Assembly: GCA_902524895.1 (NCBI GenBank)
Contig: CABZFH010000005.1
Coordinates: 55,416 to 119,415 of the forward strand
DNA from: an uncultured Alphaproteobacteria bacterium
Lineage (GTDB): Bacteria > Pseudomonadota > Alphaproteobacteria > Methylaequorales > Methylaequoraceae
DNA length: 64,000 bases
Direction: 5' to 3'
The position numbers were made by a program, and so were the translations under genes. Position 1 is the first letter of the stretch. Each line of letters opens with the position of its first letter. This document shows, piece after piece, positions 1 to 9,370 of the stretch. The notes under the pieces were generated by a model that saw only the letters and a program-made list of their open reading frames with translations, ran no database searches and was not told where the DNA came from.

Positions 1-925
1 ATGGATTAGCGAAATCATGTTGCAACAAACTAATGTTCAAACTGTTGAAAAATATTTCTTAGCTTTTAAAAAAAAATGGCCAACATTTGATTCTTTTCTT
101 AATGCCAACCTAAATGATATATTAAAAATATGGCAGGGACTAGGATATTACCAAAGAGCTAAGAATATCTATAAAACTCTCCAAATTTTAAAAAAAAAAA
201 AAATTAAAGTGACTTATAATGAATTAATTAAACTACCTGGAATAGGTGATTATAGTGCTGCGGCAATTTCAGCAATTCTTGAAGATCAGAATCATGCAGT
301 TGTTGATGGTAACATAAAAAGAATACTCTCTAGAGTATTTAATATTGATAGTCAATCAAAAAAGTTTACGACTCAAGTTTACAAAAAAGCAAAGGAATTA
401 ACACCAAATTCAGGGAATGGCGATTATTGTCAGGCACTGATGGATATTGGTGCTACAATTTGTAAGCCTAAACAAGTTAATTGTAATATCTGTCCATTGA
501 AAAAATTTTGTGATTTTTTTATTACAAAAAAAAAAATTTTAAGGAAGAAACTTGTTGCAAAAAAAAAAAAAGTTGGAGTTACTTTTGTTTATGAGTTTGA
601 AAACGAAATATACGTTGAAAAATCTGAAGAAGCTTTTCTACATGGATTAATGAAATTTCAAACTTCAGATTTTCTCGAATATCGATCAAACTATGAATAT
701 ACAAAAAAGAAAAAACTGTTAGATATGAAAAATAATTTTGTTTCAAAGAATTCAAATTTAGGATTCGTAGAGCATCATTTTACAAATTTTCATCTTGTAT
801 TATTTATTAAAAAAATAGAAATTTATAAAAAATTCTATGATCCAAAAGGTTTGTGGATATTTAAAAAAGATTTTTTTAATTACCCATTTTCTAATTTAAT
901 GATAAAAGTATTTAAAAAGATTTAA
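1..925 (+). CDS. mutY: A/G-specific adenine glycosylase MutY (5' end outside the window)
   Basis: Frame is open from base 2 (WISEIMLQQTNVQTV); LPGIGDYSAAAI HhH motif and VVDGNIKRILSR; C-x6-C-x2-C-x5-C [4Fe-4S] motif CKPKQVNCNICPLKKFC. Confidence 0.93.
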   Translation, partial: WISEIMLQQTNVQTVEKYFLAFKKKWPTFDSFLNANLNDILKIWQGLGYYQRAKNIYKTLQILKKKKIKVTYNELIKLPGIGDYSAAAISAILEDQNHAVVDGNIKRILSRVFNIDSQSKKFTTQVYKKAKELTPNSGNGDYCQALMDIGATICKPKQVNCNICPLKKFCDFFITKKKILRKKLVAKKKKVGVTFVYEFENEIYVEKSEEAFLHGLMKFQTSDFLEYRSNYEYTKKKKLLDMKNNFVSKNSNLGFVEHHFTNFHLVLFIKKIEIYKKFYDPKGLWIFKKDFFNYPFSNLMIKVFKKI

Positions 926-940
926 AATTGATTAAAAATT

Positions 941-1264
941 ATGGGAATTTTTAAATTTATCTTTTATATTTTTTTTCTCTTAGTCATAAACTTCGGTTTT
1001 GAAATTTCTAATGCTCAAATTAATGATCATGAAAAAGCTATCGAAGCAGTAAAAAGTGGTGAAATTCTTCCCTTAGATCAAATTCTCCTAAACATTAGAA
1101 ATCAATTTGATGGAAGGGTCCTTGCTATAAACTTAAAAGATAATGAACAAGGTCTTTTTGGTTGGGTTTATGATATAAGAATGATAAATTCTTACAACGA
1201 AGTTATAAATCTAAGAGTTGATGCTGGAACATCAACAGTATTAATGGTTGAAGGAGCTGACTAA
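941..1264 (+). CDS. Small exported PepSY-like protein upstream of a two-component system
   Basis: N-terminal signal-like hydrophobic stretch; GWVYDIRMINSYNEVINLRVDAGTSTVL resembles the PepSY end motif. Confidence 0.6.
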   Translation: MGIFKFIFYIFFLLVINFGFEISNAQINDHEKAIEAVKSGEILPLDQILLNIRNQFDGRVLAINLKDNEQGLFGWVYDIRMINSYNEVINLRVDAGTSTVLMVEGAD

Positions 1265-1269
1265 AAGTC

Positions 1270-1932
1270 ATGAGAATATTAGTTGTTGAAGATGACCCTA
1301 ATCTAAATAAACAAGTAAAAAATGCTTTGGAAGATAACGGATATTCTGTTGATATAGCTTTAGATGGTGAGGAAGGACATTTTTTAGGTGATACTGAACC
1401 CTATGATGCTGTTGTTCTTGACTTGGGATTACCAAAAATAGATGGTTTGACAGTTTTAGAAAATTGGAGGAAAGAAAATAAAAAATTTCCTGTTTTAATC
1501 CTGACTGCGAGAGATAGATGGAGTGAAAAAGTAAATGGATTTGATGCCGGGGCTGATGATTATGTAACGAAACCATTTCAAATGGAAGAGTTGTTAGCAA
1601 GGTTAAGAGCCTTAATTAGGAGATCTGCTGGCCATGCTACCTCTGACATAGAATGTGGTCCACTTAAGATTGATACAAAATTAAACAAGGTATTTATAAA
1701 TGGTACTAAGCTAAAATTAACATCACATGAGTATAAAATTATTGAATATTTTTTGCATCATCAAGACAAAGTAATATCACGAACTGAGCTGACTGAGCAT
1801 ATATATGATCAAGACTTTGATAGGGACTCAAATACTATAGAAGTTTTTATAGGGCGACTTAGAAAAAAGATAGGAAATAATATGATAAAAACCGAAAGAG
1901 GTTATGGCTATAGACTGTCACTCGATGAGTAA
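1270..1932 (+). CDS. OmpR/PhoP-family response regulator
   Basis: MRILVVEDDPNLN, VVLDLGLPKIDG, LTAR, VTKPF receiver motifs; winged-helix C-terminus ending IKTERGYGYRL. Confidence 0.93.
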   Translation: MRILVVEDDPNLNKQVKNALEDNGYSVDIALDGEEGHFLGDTEPYDAVVLDLGLPKIDGLTVLENWRKENKKFPVLILTARDRWSEKVNGFDAGADDYVTKPFQMEELLARLRALIRRSAGHATSDIECGPLKIDTKLNKVFINGTKLKLTSHEYKIIEYFLHHQDKVISRTELTEHIYDQDFDRDSNTIEVFIGRLRKKIGNNMIKTERGYGYRLSLDE

Positions 1933-1937
1933 AGATT

Positions 1938-3293
1938 TTGAACTACATTAATTCTTTAGCATTAAGACTTTTTCTAAGTGCATTTGTTTGGATACTATTA
2001 ACTTTAATGGGAGGTGGGTTATTATTATCGGATCTGTTTAGAGAGACAGCGGAAAAGTCATTTGAAGATAAACTAAATCTTTTTATGGAAACATTGATTG
2101 GATCCAGTAAAATAGATTCAAGTGAGAGTATTACTGTAGTTAACCCCATTGGTGATCCAAGATTTTTTCAACCGTATTCCGGCTGGTATTGGCAAATTAA
2201 CGAAGGTTCACAAACTTTAGTTAGATCACGATCTATGTGGGATCAAGTATTGACTTTAGATAAAAGATTAATTGGTGGTAGAGCACAATTTTTAGATCCA
2301 AACTTACAAAATAAAAAAAACAAAAAAGTTATTTCATCCCAAAAACTTAAAATCTTACAAAGAGAGATTTCATTTCCTGGGTTTGATAACCCTCTAACTT
2401 TTATGGTGAGTGGTGATACTGATGAGTTTGAAAAAAATATTTTAGCTTTCAATAATATTCTAATAATTTCACTTGTTATATTAGGCATGGGTTTATTGAT
2501 CTCAGTTTATCTACAGGTAAAATATGGTCTTTTGCCTTTGCAAAAAATTAAAAATTCACTTTTTAAAATTCGAAATGGTGATGCAATAAAATTAGAAGAC
2601 AATTATCCTACGGAGGTTTCACCACTGGCAAAGGAAATAAATATTTTACTCGAGCATAATGAAAAGATTGTTGAGAGAGCAAAAACTCATGTAGGTAATT
2701 TAGCTCATGCACTGAAAACTCCACTCACTATCATTAGTAACCATGTCGATGAAAAAAAAGATAAGGATATTAAACCGCAAATTGACTTGATAAATAAAAA
2801 TATTGATAGATATTTAAATAAAGCTAGATCTTCAACTAAAGTAAAAATTATTAAGAGTAAGGTTAAAATAGATAATCATGTTGAGAAGATAGCTAGTATA
2901 TTTCAAAAGATTCATCCAAATAAAAATATAAAAGTCATAGTTAAAGATAAAAATCTGTTGATTCCAGGAAGTTCAGATGATTTAGACGAAATTCTAGGAA
3001 ATTTGTTAGAAAATGCCTGTAAATGGACAAAAAAACTTGTTGAGATAAAAGTTCAAAGATTTTCCAAGAATTTAGTGAAATTTACTATTTCAGACGACGG
3101 ACCTGGTCTCCCCGAGCACAAGCGGGCAGAGGTCTTTGCTCGTGGGTTTAGACTTGATGAACAAACACCTGGAACAGGTTTAGGTCTAAATATTGTAAAA
3201 GATACAGTTGAACAGTATTCAGGAAAAGTTTGGCTAACAAAATCAAATTTTGGAGGACTAACAGTGAATTTATTAATGCCTTTGTCTGTTTGA
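1938..3293 (+). CDS. Sensor histidine kinase (PhoQ-like), TTG start
   Basis: Two TM segments; VGNLAHALKTPLT H-box; N-box LLENACKWTKK; G-box ISDDGPGLP and GTGLGLNIVKD. Confidence 0.9.
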   Translation: MNYINSLALRLFLSAFVWILLTLMGGGLLLSDLFRETAEKSFEDKLNLFMETLIGSSKIDSSESITVVNPIGDPRFFQPYSGWYWQINEGSQTLVRSRSMWDQVLTLDKRLIGGRAQFLDPNLQNKKNKKVISSQKLKILQREISFPGFDNPLTFMVSGDTDEFEKNILAFNNILIISLVILGMGLLISVYLQVKYGLLPLQKIKNSLFKIRNGDAIKLEDNYPTEVSPLAKEINILLEHNEKIVERAKTHVGNLAHALKTPLTIISNHVDEKKDKDIKPQIDLINKNIDRYLNKARSSTKVKIIKSKVKIDNHVEKIASIFQKIHPNKNIKVIVKDKNLLIPGSSDDLDEILGNLLENACKWTKKLVEIKVQRFSKNLVKFTISDDGPGLPEHKRAEVFARGFRLDEQTPGTGLGLNIVKDTVEQYSGKVWLTKSNFGGLTVNLLMPLSV

Positions 3294-3295
3294 TT

Positions 3296-3889
3296 TTATA
3301 AAAATCTAGTAATTGGTTTAAAACTCTTTCTATGAAACTTTGTAATACCAAAGCTTCTAATTGCACTTAAATGTTTTTTTGTACCATAACCCATATTTGA
3401 TTTCCAACCATATTCTGGATAAAAACAGTCCAAATAATTCATTATTTTATCCCTGAATACTTTTGCTAGAATTGAGGCAGATGCTATTGCAATTGATTTC
3501 TGATCGCCTTTAATTAAAAAATGAGTGTTTTTTTTAAATTCAAACATTTTTCTCCCATCAATTTTTATGATTGTATCTAAATTATTGAACTTCTCATAAG
3601 CTCTTTCCATAGCCAATTTTGTTGCAATGTTGATATTTTGATTGTCGATTTCTTCAACATAGGCAATTCCAAAGTTAAAATATGAGTGATTTTTTAGAAA
3701 ATTTGATAATTCAACTCTTTTATCTTTTTTAATTTTTTTAGAATCATCAATCAAAGCTAAATTTGAGCACTTTAAGATTGTAGATTTAAGTAATACTGCG
3801 CATGCTACTAGTGGACCAGACCATGACCCTCTCCCAACTTCGTCAATACCAATTGTTCTTTGTTCTATATCAGTGGTATAATCAATCAT
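3296..3889 (-). CDS. rnhB: Ribonuclease HII
   Basis: GIDEVGRGSWSGPLVACAVLL, DDSKKIKK, SIAIASASILAKVFRD, YGWKSNMGYGTKKHL. Confidence 0.95.
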   Translation of the reverse strand: MIDYTTDIEQRTIGIDEVGRGSWSGPLVACAVLLKSTILKCSNLALIDDSKKIKKDKRVELSNFLKNHSYFNFGIAYVEEIDNQNINIATKLAMERAYEKFNNLDTIIKIDGRKMFEFKKNTHFLIKGDQKSIAIASASILAKVFRDKIMNYLDCFYPEYGWKSNMGYGTKKHLSAIRSFGITKFHRKSFKPITRFL

Positions 3890-3890
3890 A

Positions 3891-4403
3891 TTATTTTTCT
3901 AATAAACGTGGAATTAATTCAATTAAGTTGCAAGGTTTATGATTGATATTAAGCTGAAATTTTAAAATATTATCCCAAGCGTCTATACATGCTGATGGCG
4001 AACCAGGTAGAGAGAAAAAAAATTTACCTTTAGAAATTCCCGCCATTGCTCTTGATTGAAGAGCTGATGTACCAATTTTGTTGAAACTAATTTGTCTGAA
4101 CATTTCACCAAAGCCGGGAATATCTTTTTCGATTATTTTATTTAGCACTTCAGGAGTTGAATCTCTCCCAGTTAAACCTGTACCACCTGTTGTTATAATT
4201 ATATCAATTAAATTATTTTCAAGGCATGCCTTGAAGAAGTTTTCAATTTTTTTCATATCATCCTTGATTATACTTCTGGAAAAACAATTATGATTATCTT
4301 CTTTAATTCTATTTTCTAAAATATCTCCTGATCTGTCATTTGCGCGTGTTCTGGAATCAGAAATGGTTGCAATAGCAATGTTAAGATTTTTTTTTTGCAT
4401 CAT
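3891..4403 (-). CDS. moaB: Molybdenum cofactor biosynthesis protein MoaB
   Basis: TISDSRTRANDRSGDIL, IITTGGTGLTGRDSTPE, FSLPGSPSACIDAWDNIL. Confidence 0.93.
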   Translation of the reverse strand: MMQKKNLNIAIATISDSRTRANDRSGDILENRIKEDNHNCFSRSIIKDDMKKIENFFKACLENNLIDIIITTGGTGLTGRDSTPEVLNKIIEKDIPGFGEMFRQISFNKIGTSALQSRAMAGISKGKFFFSLPGSPSACIDAWDNILKFQLNINHKPCNLIELIPRLLEK

Positions 4404-4406
4404 TTA

Positions 4407-5120
4407 TTAACTCTCTTTTATAATTTCATCAAGCTTGCATAGGTCTAACCAAGCATTTTTTTTTTCTGAGGGATTTTTTGTTAAAAATGAGAGGTTATGC
4501 ATTATAAAGCTTTTTATCTTCAAATTTCCTACTTCATAAGTAAAGACTTTCCCCCTTAATTTTGCTATGGGGTCATTTTTTTTTAGTAAATATCTAGCAG
4601 TAAATCCCCCAAAAATTATCAATAATTTAGGATTAATAATTTTTATAAGTTCTTGAATTTTCGTAAGACATACTCCTATCTCTTCAATATTTGGTTCCCT
4701 ATCTCCCGGAGGTCTCCAAAAAATTAAATTTGAAATATAAAAATTTTCTTTAGATTGACCGATATATGAGAAAATTTTATTAAAAAATTCACCCTTTTGC
4801 CCTGAAAATGGTACTCCGCTTTTGTCTTCTTCTTTATTTGGAGTACCGCTAATAATCATAAGTTTTGAGTTTATATTCTTATCTGAGAAAACGCAATTAG
4901 TTGCTGTCTCTCTGAGATTAAAATCTAAAGAAACCATCTGTTTTCTAAAATTACTAATACTTTCTCTTTTACTTTGAAAACTTAGCTTTTTTTCAGTATC
5001 AAAACTCTGCATTTCCAAAGAATTCTTAATAAATTTACTTGAGGTTTTTTTTCCTATGTTATCTTTAATTCCAATTTCATTACAAAATTCAATAAAAGAC
5101 TTTGTGTTTTCAATAACCAT
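4407..5120 (-). CDS. Uracil-DNA glycosylase family 4-like protein with divergent motifs
   Basis: LMIISGTPNKEEDKSGVPFSGQKGEFFNKI, FYISNLIFWRPPGDREPN and LLIIFGGFTARYLL align to family-4 UDG; GEAPG-type motif altered. Confidence 0.8.
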   Translation of the reverse strand: MVIENTKSFIEFCNEIGIKDNIGKKTSSKFIKNSLEMQSFDTEKKLSFQSKRESISNFRKQMVSLDFNLRETATNCVFSDKNINSKLMIISGTPNKEEDKSGVPFSGQKGEFFNKIFSYIGQSKENFYISNLIFWRPPGDREPNIEEIGVCLTKIQELIKIINPKLLIIFGGFTARYLLKKNDPIAKLRGKVFTYEVGNLKIKSFIMHNLSFLTKNPSEKKNAWLDLCKLDEIIKES

Positions 5121-5161
5121 TTCATATATAATAACTGTATTAGAAAAAAATTAAATTTATT

Positions 5162-6823
5162 TTGTATATTATAAAGGTAATTGTTATGAGCAGGGAAAGT
5201 ATGGAATATGATGTCGTTGTAGTTGGTGGAGGTCCATCAGGTCTTGCAGCAGCAATAAAGTTTAAACAGCTTTGTATAAAAAATAATAAAGATTTTAGTA
5301 TATGCGTTGTGGAAAAAGGTTCACAAATTGGCGCTCATACCCTTTCCGGGGCAGTTCTTGAAACAAGAGCTTTAGATGAACTAATACCAGATTGGAAATT
5401 GAAGGATTCACCAATCAAAACAAAAGTAACAAATGAAAAATTCATGTACTTGACCGAAACTGGTGCTATTAAAATTCCCACGATATTTTTACCCAAAGTT
5501 ATGCATAATAAGAATAATTACATAATCTCATTAGGCAATTTGAATATTTGGTTAGCAAAACAAGCAGAGGAACTGGGAGTTGAAATTTATCCTGGTTTTG
5601 CAGCTTCAGAACTAATCATTGAGAACGAAAAACTTCTTGGAATAACAACAGGTGACCATGGTATTTTAAAGAACGGTGAAAAAGGCCCCAATTACCAGCA
5701 AGGAATAGATATTTTTTCAAAATATGTTCATTTCGCAGAGGGGTGTAGAGGACATTTAGGAAAGGAAATAATAAAAAATTTTGCTCTAGATATCAATTCC
5801 CAGCCCCAAACTTATGGAATTGGTTTAAAGGAGCTTTGGGAAATAAATAATGAAAAATCAAATCCTGGTGAGGTTGTTCATTCCGTAGGGTGGCCATTAG
5901 ATCAAGAAACATACGGAGGTTCTTTTCTTTATCATTTAGACAAAAATCTTGTTTCTGTTGGGTTTGTAATTGGACTTGATTATAAAAATCCATATCTTTC
6001 ACCATATGATGAATTTCAAAAGTTTAAAACTCATTCAAAGATCAAGGATATATTTAAAGGTGGTAAGAGAATATCCTATGGTGCAAGAGCATTAAATGAA
6101 GGTGGATGGCAGTCGCTTCCAGATCTAGTTTTTGATGGAGGGTGCTTAATTGGTTGTGAAGCTGGGACTTTAAACACCCCTAAGATCAAAGGAACCCACA
6201 CAGCCATGAAATCCGGCATGATTGCCGCTGAAGAAACATTTAAAGCTTTACTAGTTGGAAGAAGGAATGACAAGCTAGACACTTATCAAAAAATATTTAA
6301 ATCATCATGGGCTGGCAAAGAACTATATAATGCTAGAAATGTGAGACCTGCATTTAAATGGGGATTAAAAATAGGTATGTTGCTGTCAGGCATTGATCAA
6401 AATATTTTTCGTGGTAAAGCTCCTTGGACACTATCTCATCACGTTGAAGACCATAAATCTTTACTTGATATTTCAAAAGTAGAAAAAATTAATTATCCAA
6501 AACCAGATGGCATATTAACTTTCGACAAATTGACCAATGTATCTTTTACTTCAACTTACCATGAAGAAAACCAGCCTGGACATCTTAAAATTATTAACGA
6601 AGAAATCCCTATAAGTTATAATAATAGACATTTTGACTCACCAGAACAAAGGTATTGTCCCGCTGGTGTTTATGAAATAGTAAAAGATTCTGAAAAATTA
6701 AAACTTCAAATAAACGCACAAAATTGTATTCATTGCAAAACATGTGATATTAAAGATCCAAGCCAAAATATTAGATGGGTGGTTCCAGAAGGAGGTGGAG
6801 GTCCAAATTATACAAATATGTAA
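5162..6823 (+). CDS. Electron transfer flavoprotein-ubiquinone oxidoreductase
   Basis: VVVVGGGPSGLAAAIKF; SGAVLETRALDEL; GCEAGTLNTPKIKGTHTAMKSG; C-terminal CIHCKTCDIKDPSQNIRWVVPEGGGGPNYTNM. Confidence 0.96.
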   Translation: MYIIKVIVMSRESMEYDVVVVGGGPSGLAAAIKFKQLCIKNNKDFSICVVEKGSQIGAHTLSGAVLETRALDELIPDWKLKDSPIKTKVTNEKFMYLTETGAIKIPTIFLPKVMHNKNNYIISLGNLNIWLAKQAEELGVEIYPGFAASELIIENEKLLGITTGDHGILKNGEKGPNYQQGIDIFSKYVHFAEGCRGHLGKEIIKNFALDINSQPQTYGIGLKELWEINNEKSNPGEVVHSVGWPLDQETYGGSFLYHLDKNLVSVGFVIGLDYKNPYLSPYDEFQKFKTHSKIKDIFKGGKRISYGARALNEGGWQSLPDLVFDGGCLIGCEAGTLNTPKIKGTHTAMKSGMIAAEETFKALLVGRRNDKLDTYQKIFKSSWAGKELYNARNVRPAFKWGLKIGMLLSGIDQNIFRGKAPWTLSHHVEDHKSLLDISKVEKINYPKPDGILTFDKLTNVSFTSTYHEENQPGHLKIINEEIPISYNNRHFDSPEQRYCPAGVYEIVKDSEKLKLQINAQNCIHCKTCDIKDPSQNIRWVVPEGGGGPNYTNM

Positions 6824-8477
6824 GATTTATTGTGTATTTATTATTATTTGCTTAATATCTAGTTCTTTACCATCAAAAGAAAGTAAATATATAAAAAATA
6901 AAGTTTCTGAATCTTTACCTACAGAATCTGGAACTTATCTATCTTGGATTATAGCAGAAAAAAACGGTAATTTTAAGAAAGCATTCGATTTAGTATCAAA
7001 AACCAAGTCGTCTTTAACTGAAATTGATATCTTAAAGAAGGCATTTTTTTTGTCATTAAATCATGGAGATTGGGAAACCACCATATTTTTTGCCAAAAGA
7101 ATTGATAATTTAGATTCTAATTTTTTTTTTTCTAAATTAGTTTTAGCTACTCATGAGTTTATTACGGGTGATCCAAAAAAATCTGAACAGCTATTTAAAA
7201 AAATAGATTTTTCAATAACAAACAAAAAGTTTATTAATATAATTTTAGCATGGATAAATTTTTCATTTAATAATAATCCCCAAATTTTAAATGCAATTAA
7301 TGGGAAAGAAATAAGACCTGAAAATTGCTCACCCCTTGAATGCTTACATTCCGCACTTCTAAACGAAATCTCAGGAAAAACTGAAAAGTCCAACAAATTT
7401 TTTGAAAAGCTTAAAATAAACAATCAATCTTATAGAATTTTGGAAATTCTTTTAGTTAACTATCTTGAGAAAAAAGAAATTGATTCTTACAAAGAAATTC
7501 TTGAAAAATTAAAAAATGAAAATCTTTCTGTTTCTAACTTTAATAACTTAACTAATACAAAAAAACAATTTAGCTCGATAGAAAATCCAAATGATGGTTT
7601 GGCAGAGGTTTTTCTAAATATTGCAGGTTGGTTTTATGAAAATAAAATTTACGATATTTCAAGTTACTTTTGTAATATTGGATTGAAAATAAGACCTGAC
7701 TTTTATTCTTTAAAATTTTTATTAGCAAATGTTTATGAAAAACTTGGATACAAAGAGGCTTTGTTAGATTTTTTAAATGATTCATCTCAACCAAATATTT
7801 ATGATCTTCATTTGTCAAAAATTAAGTTACGTGCTCTAAATAGTTTAGAGAAAAAAGATAAATCGATTCAAATCTTAAAAAAACTCTTGAAAAGAAACCC
7901 TCATAATAATGAAGTAATTTTAATATTAGCTGATTCTCTCAGAAGCATAGGCAAGTTCAAAGAATCAATTGCTTACTATGATAATGTCATAGAAAAAATT
8001 GATCAAGAAGATCCTCGATATTGGAATATATTTTATTCTAGAGGAATTTCATATGAACGCTTAAAAAAATGGAAGTTAGCAGAGCGTGATTTCCTATTGT
8101 CATTAAAATTAAACCCTGAAGCACCTTATGTTCTTAATTATCTTGGGTACAGCTGGTTAGAACGAAAAAAAAATCTAAAAAAAGCATTAGGTCTAATTAA
8201 AACAGCTTCTGAGATTCAACCAAATGATGCATATATAACTGATTCACTTGGATGGGCATACTTTTTGTTAGGAGAATATGAAATGTCTATTAAAATTTTG
8301 GAGCATGCAATTAGAATGTTACCATCTGATCCAACTCTCAATGATCATCTTGGAGATGCTTATTGGAAGGTAGGCAGAAAATCTGAGGCAATTTCTCAGT
8401 GGAAAAAAGTTCTTGTTTTTAAACCAAGTAAAGAGTTAAAAAGAAAAGTTGAACAAAAAATCTTTAAACTGCGATGA
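6744..8477 (+). CDS. TPR-repeat protein, probably exported/lipoprotein; the true start is likely downstream of 6744, near the ETF-QO stop
   Basis: Hydrophobic segment IYCVFIIICLISSSLP after the upstream stop; multiple TPR units, e.g. YWNIFYSRGISYERLKKWKLAERDFLLSLKLNPEAPYVLNYLGYSWLERK. Confidence 0.85.
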   Translation: MILKIQAKILDGWFQKEVEVQIIQICKIYCVFIIICLISSSLPSKESKYIKNKVSESLPTESGTYLSWIIAEKNGNFKKAFDLVSKTKSSLTEIDILKKAFFLSLNHGDWETTIFFAKRIDNLDSNFFFSKLVLATHEFITGDPKKSEQLFKKIDFSITNKKFINIILAWINFSFNNNPQILNAINGKEIRPENCSPLECLHSALLNEISGKTEKSNKFFEKLKINNQSYRILEILLVNYLEKKEIDSYKEILEKLKNENLSVSNFNNLTNTKKQFSSIENPNDGLAEVFLNIAGWFYENKIYDISSYFCNIGLKIRPDFYSLKFLLANVYEKLGYKEALLDFLNDSSQPNIYDLHLSKIKLRALNSLEKKDKSIQILKKLLKRNPHNNEVILILADSLRSIGKFKESIAYYDNVIEKIDQEDPRYWNIFYSRGISYERLKKWKLAERDFLLSLKLNPEAPYVLNYLGYSWLERKKNLKKALGLIKTASEIQPNDAYITDSLGWAYFLLGEYEMSIKILEHAIRMLPSDPTLNDHLGDAYWKVGRKSEAISQWKKVLVFKPSKELKRKVEQKIFKLR

Positions 8478-9370
8478 TTAGTAACTCTATAAAAATCTTT
8501 GATACATTTGCTGAAGCATTCCCTATGAAATGTTCACGTCTTATTGTCACGGCTGAAACAGAAAAGTGGGCAAGAATTGCCGCCAATTCATTTACCGGAT
8601 TTGCTACTTCGGTAATAGCTTGCGGTTGTGAATCAGCAATTGAAAAAACATTAAGTAAAAACGAAACTCCTGACCAAAGACCAGGCATATCAATATTAAT
8701 TTTTTCAATGTCCTCTAAGGAATTGTCAAAACAGATATTGAATAGAGCAGGTCAATGTATTATGACGTCTCCAACCTCAGCACTATTTTCAGGAAATGAT
8801 GGTGATATAAAGATAAAACTTGGCAATTCTTTGAGATACTTTGGTGATGGTTTTCAAATATCTAAGAAAGTAGACAAAAAGAGATTTTGGAGAATCCCAG
8901 TTATGGATGGTGAATTTATTTGCGAGGACTACGCTTATCAAGTTGATGGTGTTGGTGGTGGAAATTTTTTAATTCTTGCTGACACCAAGCTGAACGCTTT
9001 AAAAGCCTCAGAAGTTGCAGTACGTGAAATGCAGAAAATACCTAATACAATTTTGCCTTTTCCAGGTGGGGTCGTTCGGTCAGGATCAAAAGTAGGATCT
9101 AAATATAAGTCATTATTAGCATCAACTAATTTTGAGTACTGCCCAACAATTAAAGGTGTTGTAAAAACAGCATTATCAAAAGCAGAAAATTCTGTATTGG
9201 AAATTGTTGTTGATGGGCTAACAAAATACGATGTATCTTTATCTCTTAAAGCAGGCATAAAAGCAATTATAAAACTTGGTAAAAAAAGTGGAGTTAAATC
9301 AATTTCAGCAGGAAATTATGGAGGTAAACTTGGACCATTTCATTTTCACCTTCGTAATATATTAAAATGA
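8474..9370 (+). CDS. fhcD: Formylmethanofuran:tetrahydromethanopterin formyltransferase (FhcD/Ftr subunit)
   Basis: DTFAEAFPMKCSRLIVTAETEKWARIAANSFTGFATSVIACGCESAIE, ETPDQRPG, RAGQCIMTSPTSALFSG, FFGDGFQI-like, RIPVMDGEF, PFPGGVVRSGSKVGSKYKSLLASTN, GNYGGKLGPFHFHLR match the proteobacterial FhcD signature. Confidence 0.95.
   Translation: MISNSIKIFDTFAEAFPMKCSRLIVTAETEKWARIAANSFTGFATSVIACGCESAIEKTLSKNETPDQRPGISILIFSMSSKELSKQILNRAGQCIMTSPTSALFSGNDGDIKIKLGNSLRYFGDGFQISKKVDKKRFWRIPVMDGEFICEDYAYQVDGVGGGNFLILADTKLNALKASEVAVREMQKIPNTILPFPGGVVRSGSKVGSKYKSLLASTNFEYCPTIKGVVKTALSKAENSVLEIVVDGLTKYDVSLSLKAGIKAIIKLGKKSGVKSISAGNYGGKLGPFHFHLRNILK

Noticed and set aside
1298-1600. 100-aa antisense ORF within the response regulator (and many similar antisense ORFs, e.g. 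8938-9258, 30820-31086, 45884-46168, 62456-62770)
   Set aside because: They lie fully opposite strongly supported genes, have no recognisable motifs and are expected by chance in six-frame translation.
6744-6823. 80-nt overlap of the TPR gene with ETF-QO as dual coding
   Set aside because: The overlapping N-terminal residues show no family features; the hydrophobic leader begins around the ETF-QO stop, so a later alternative start is more likely.
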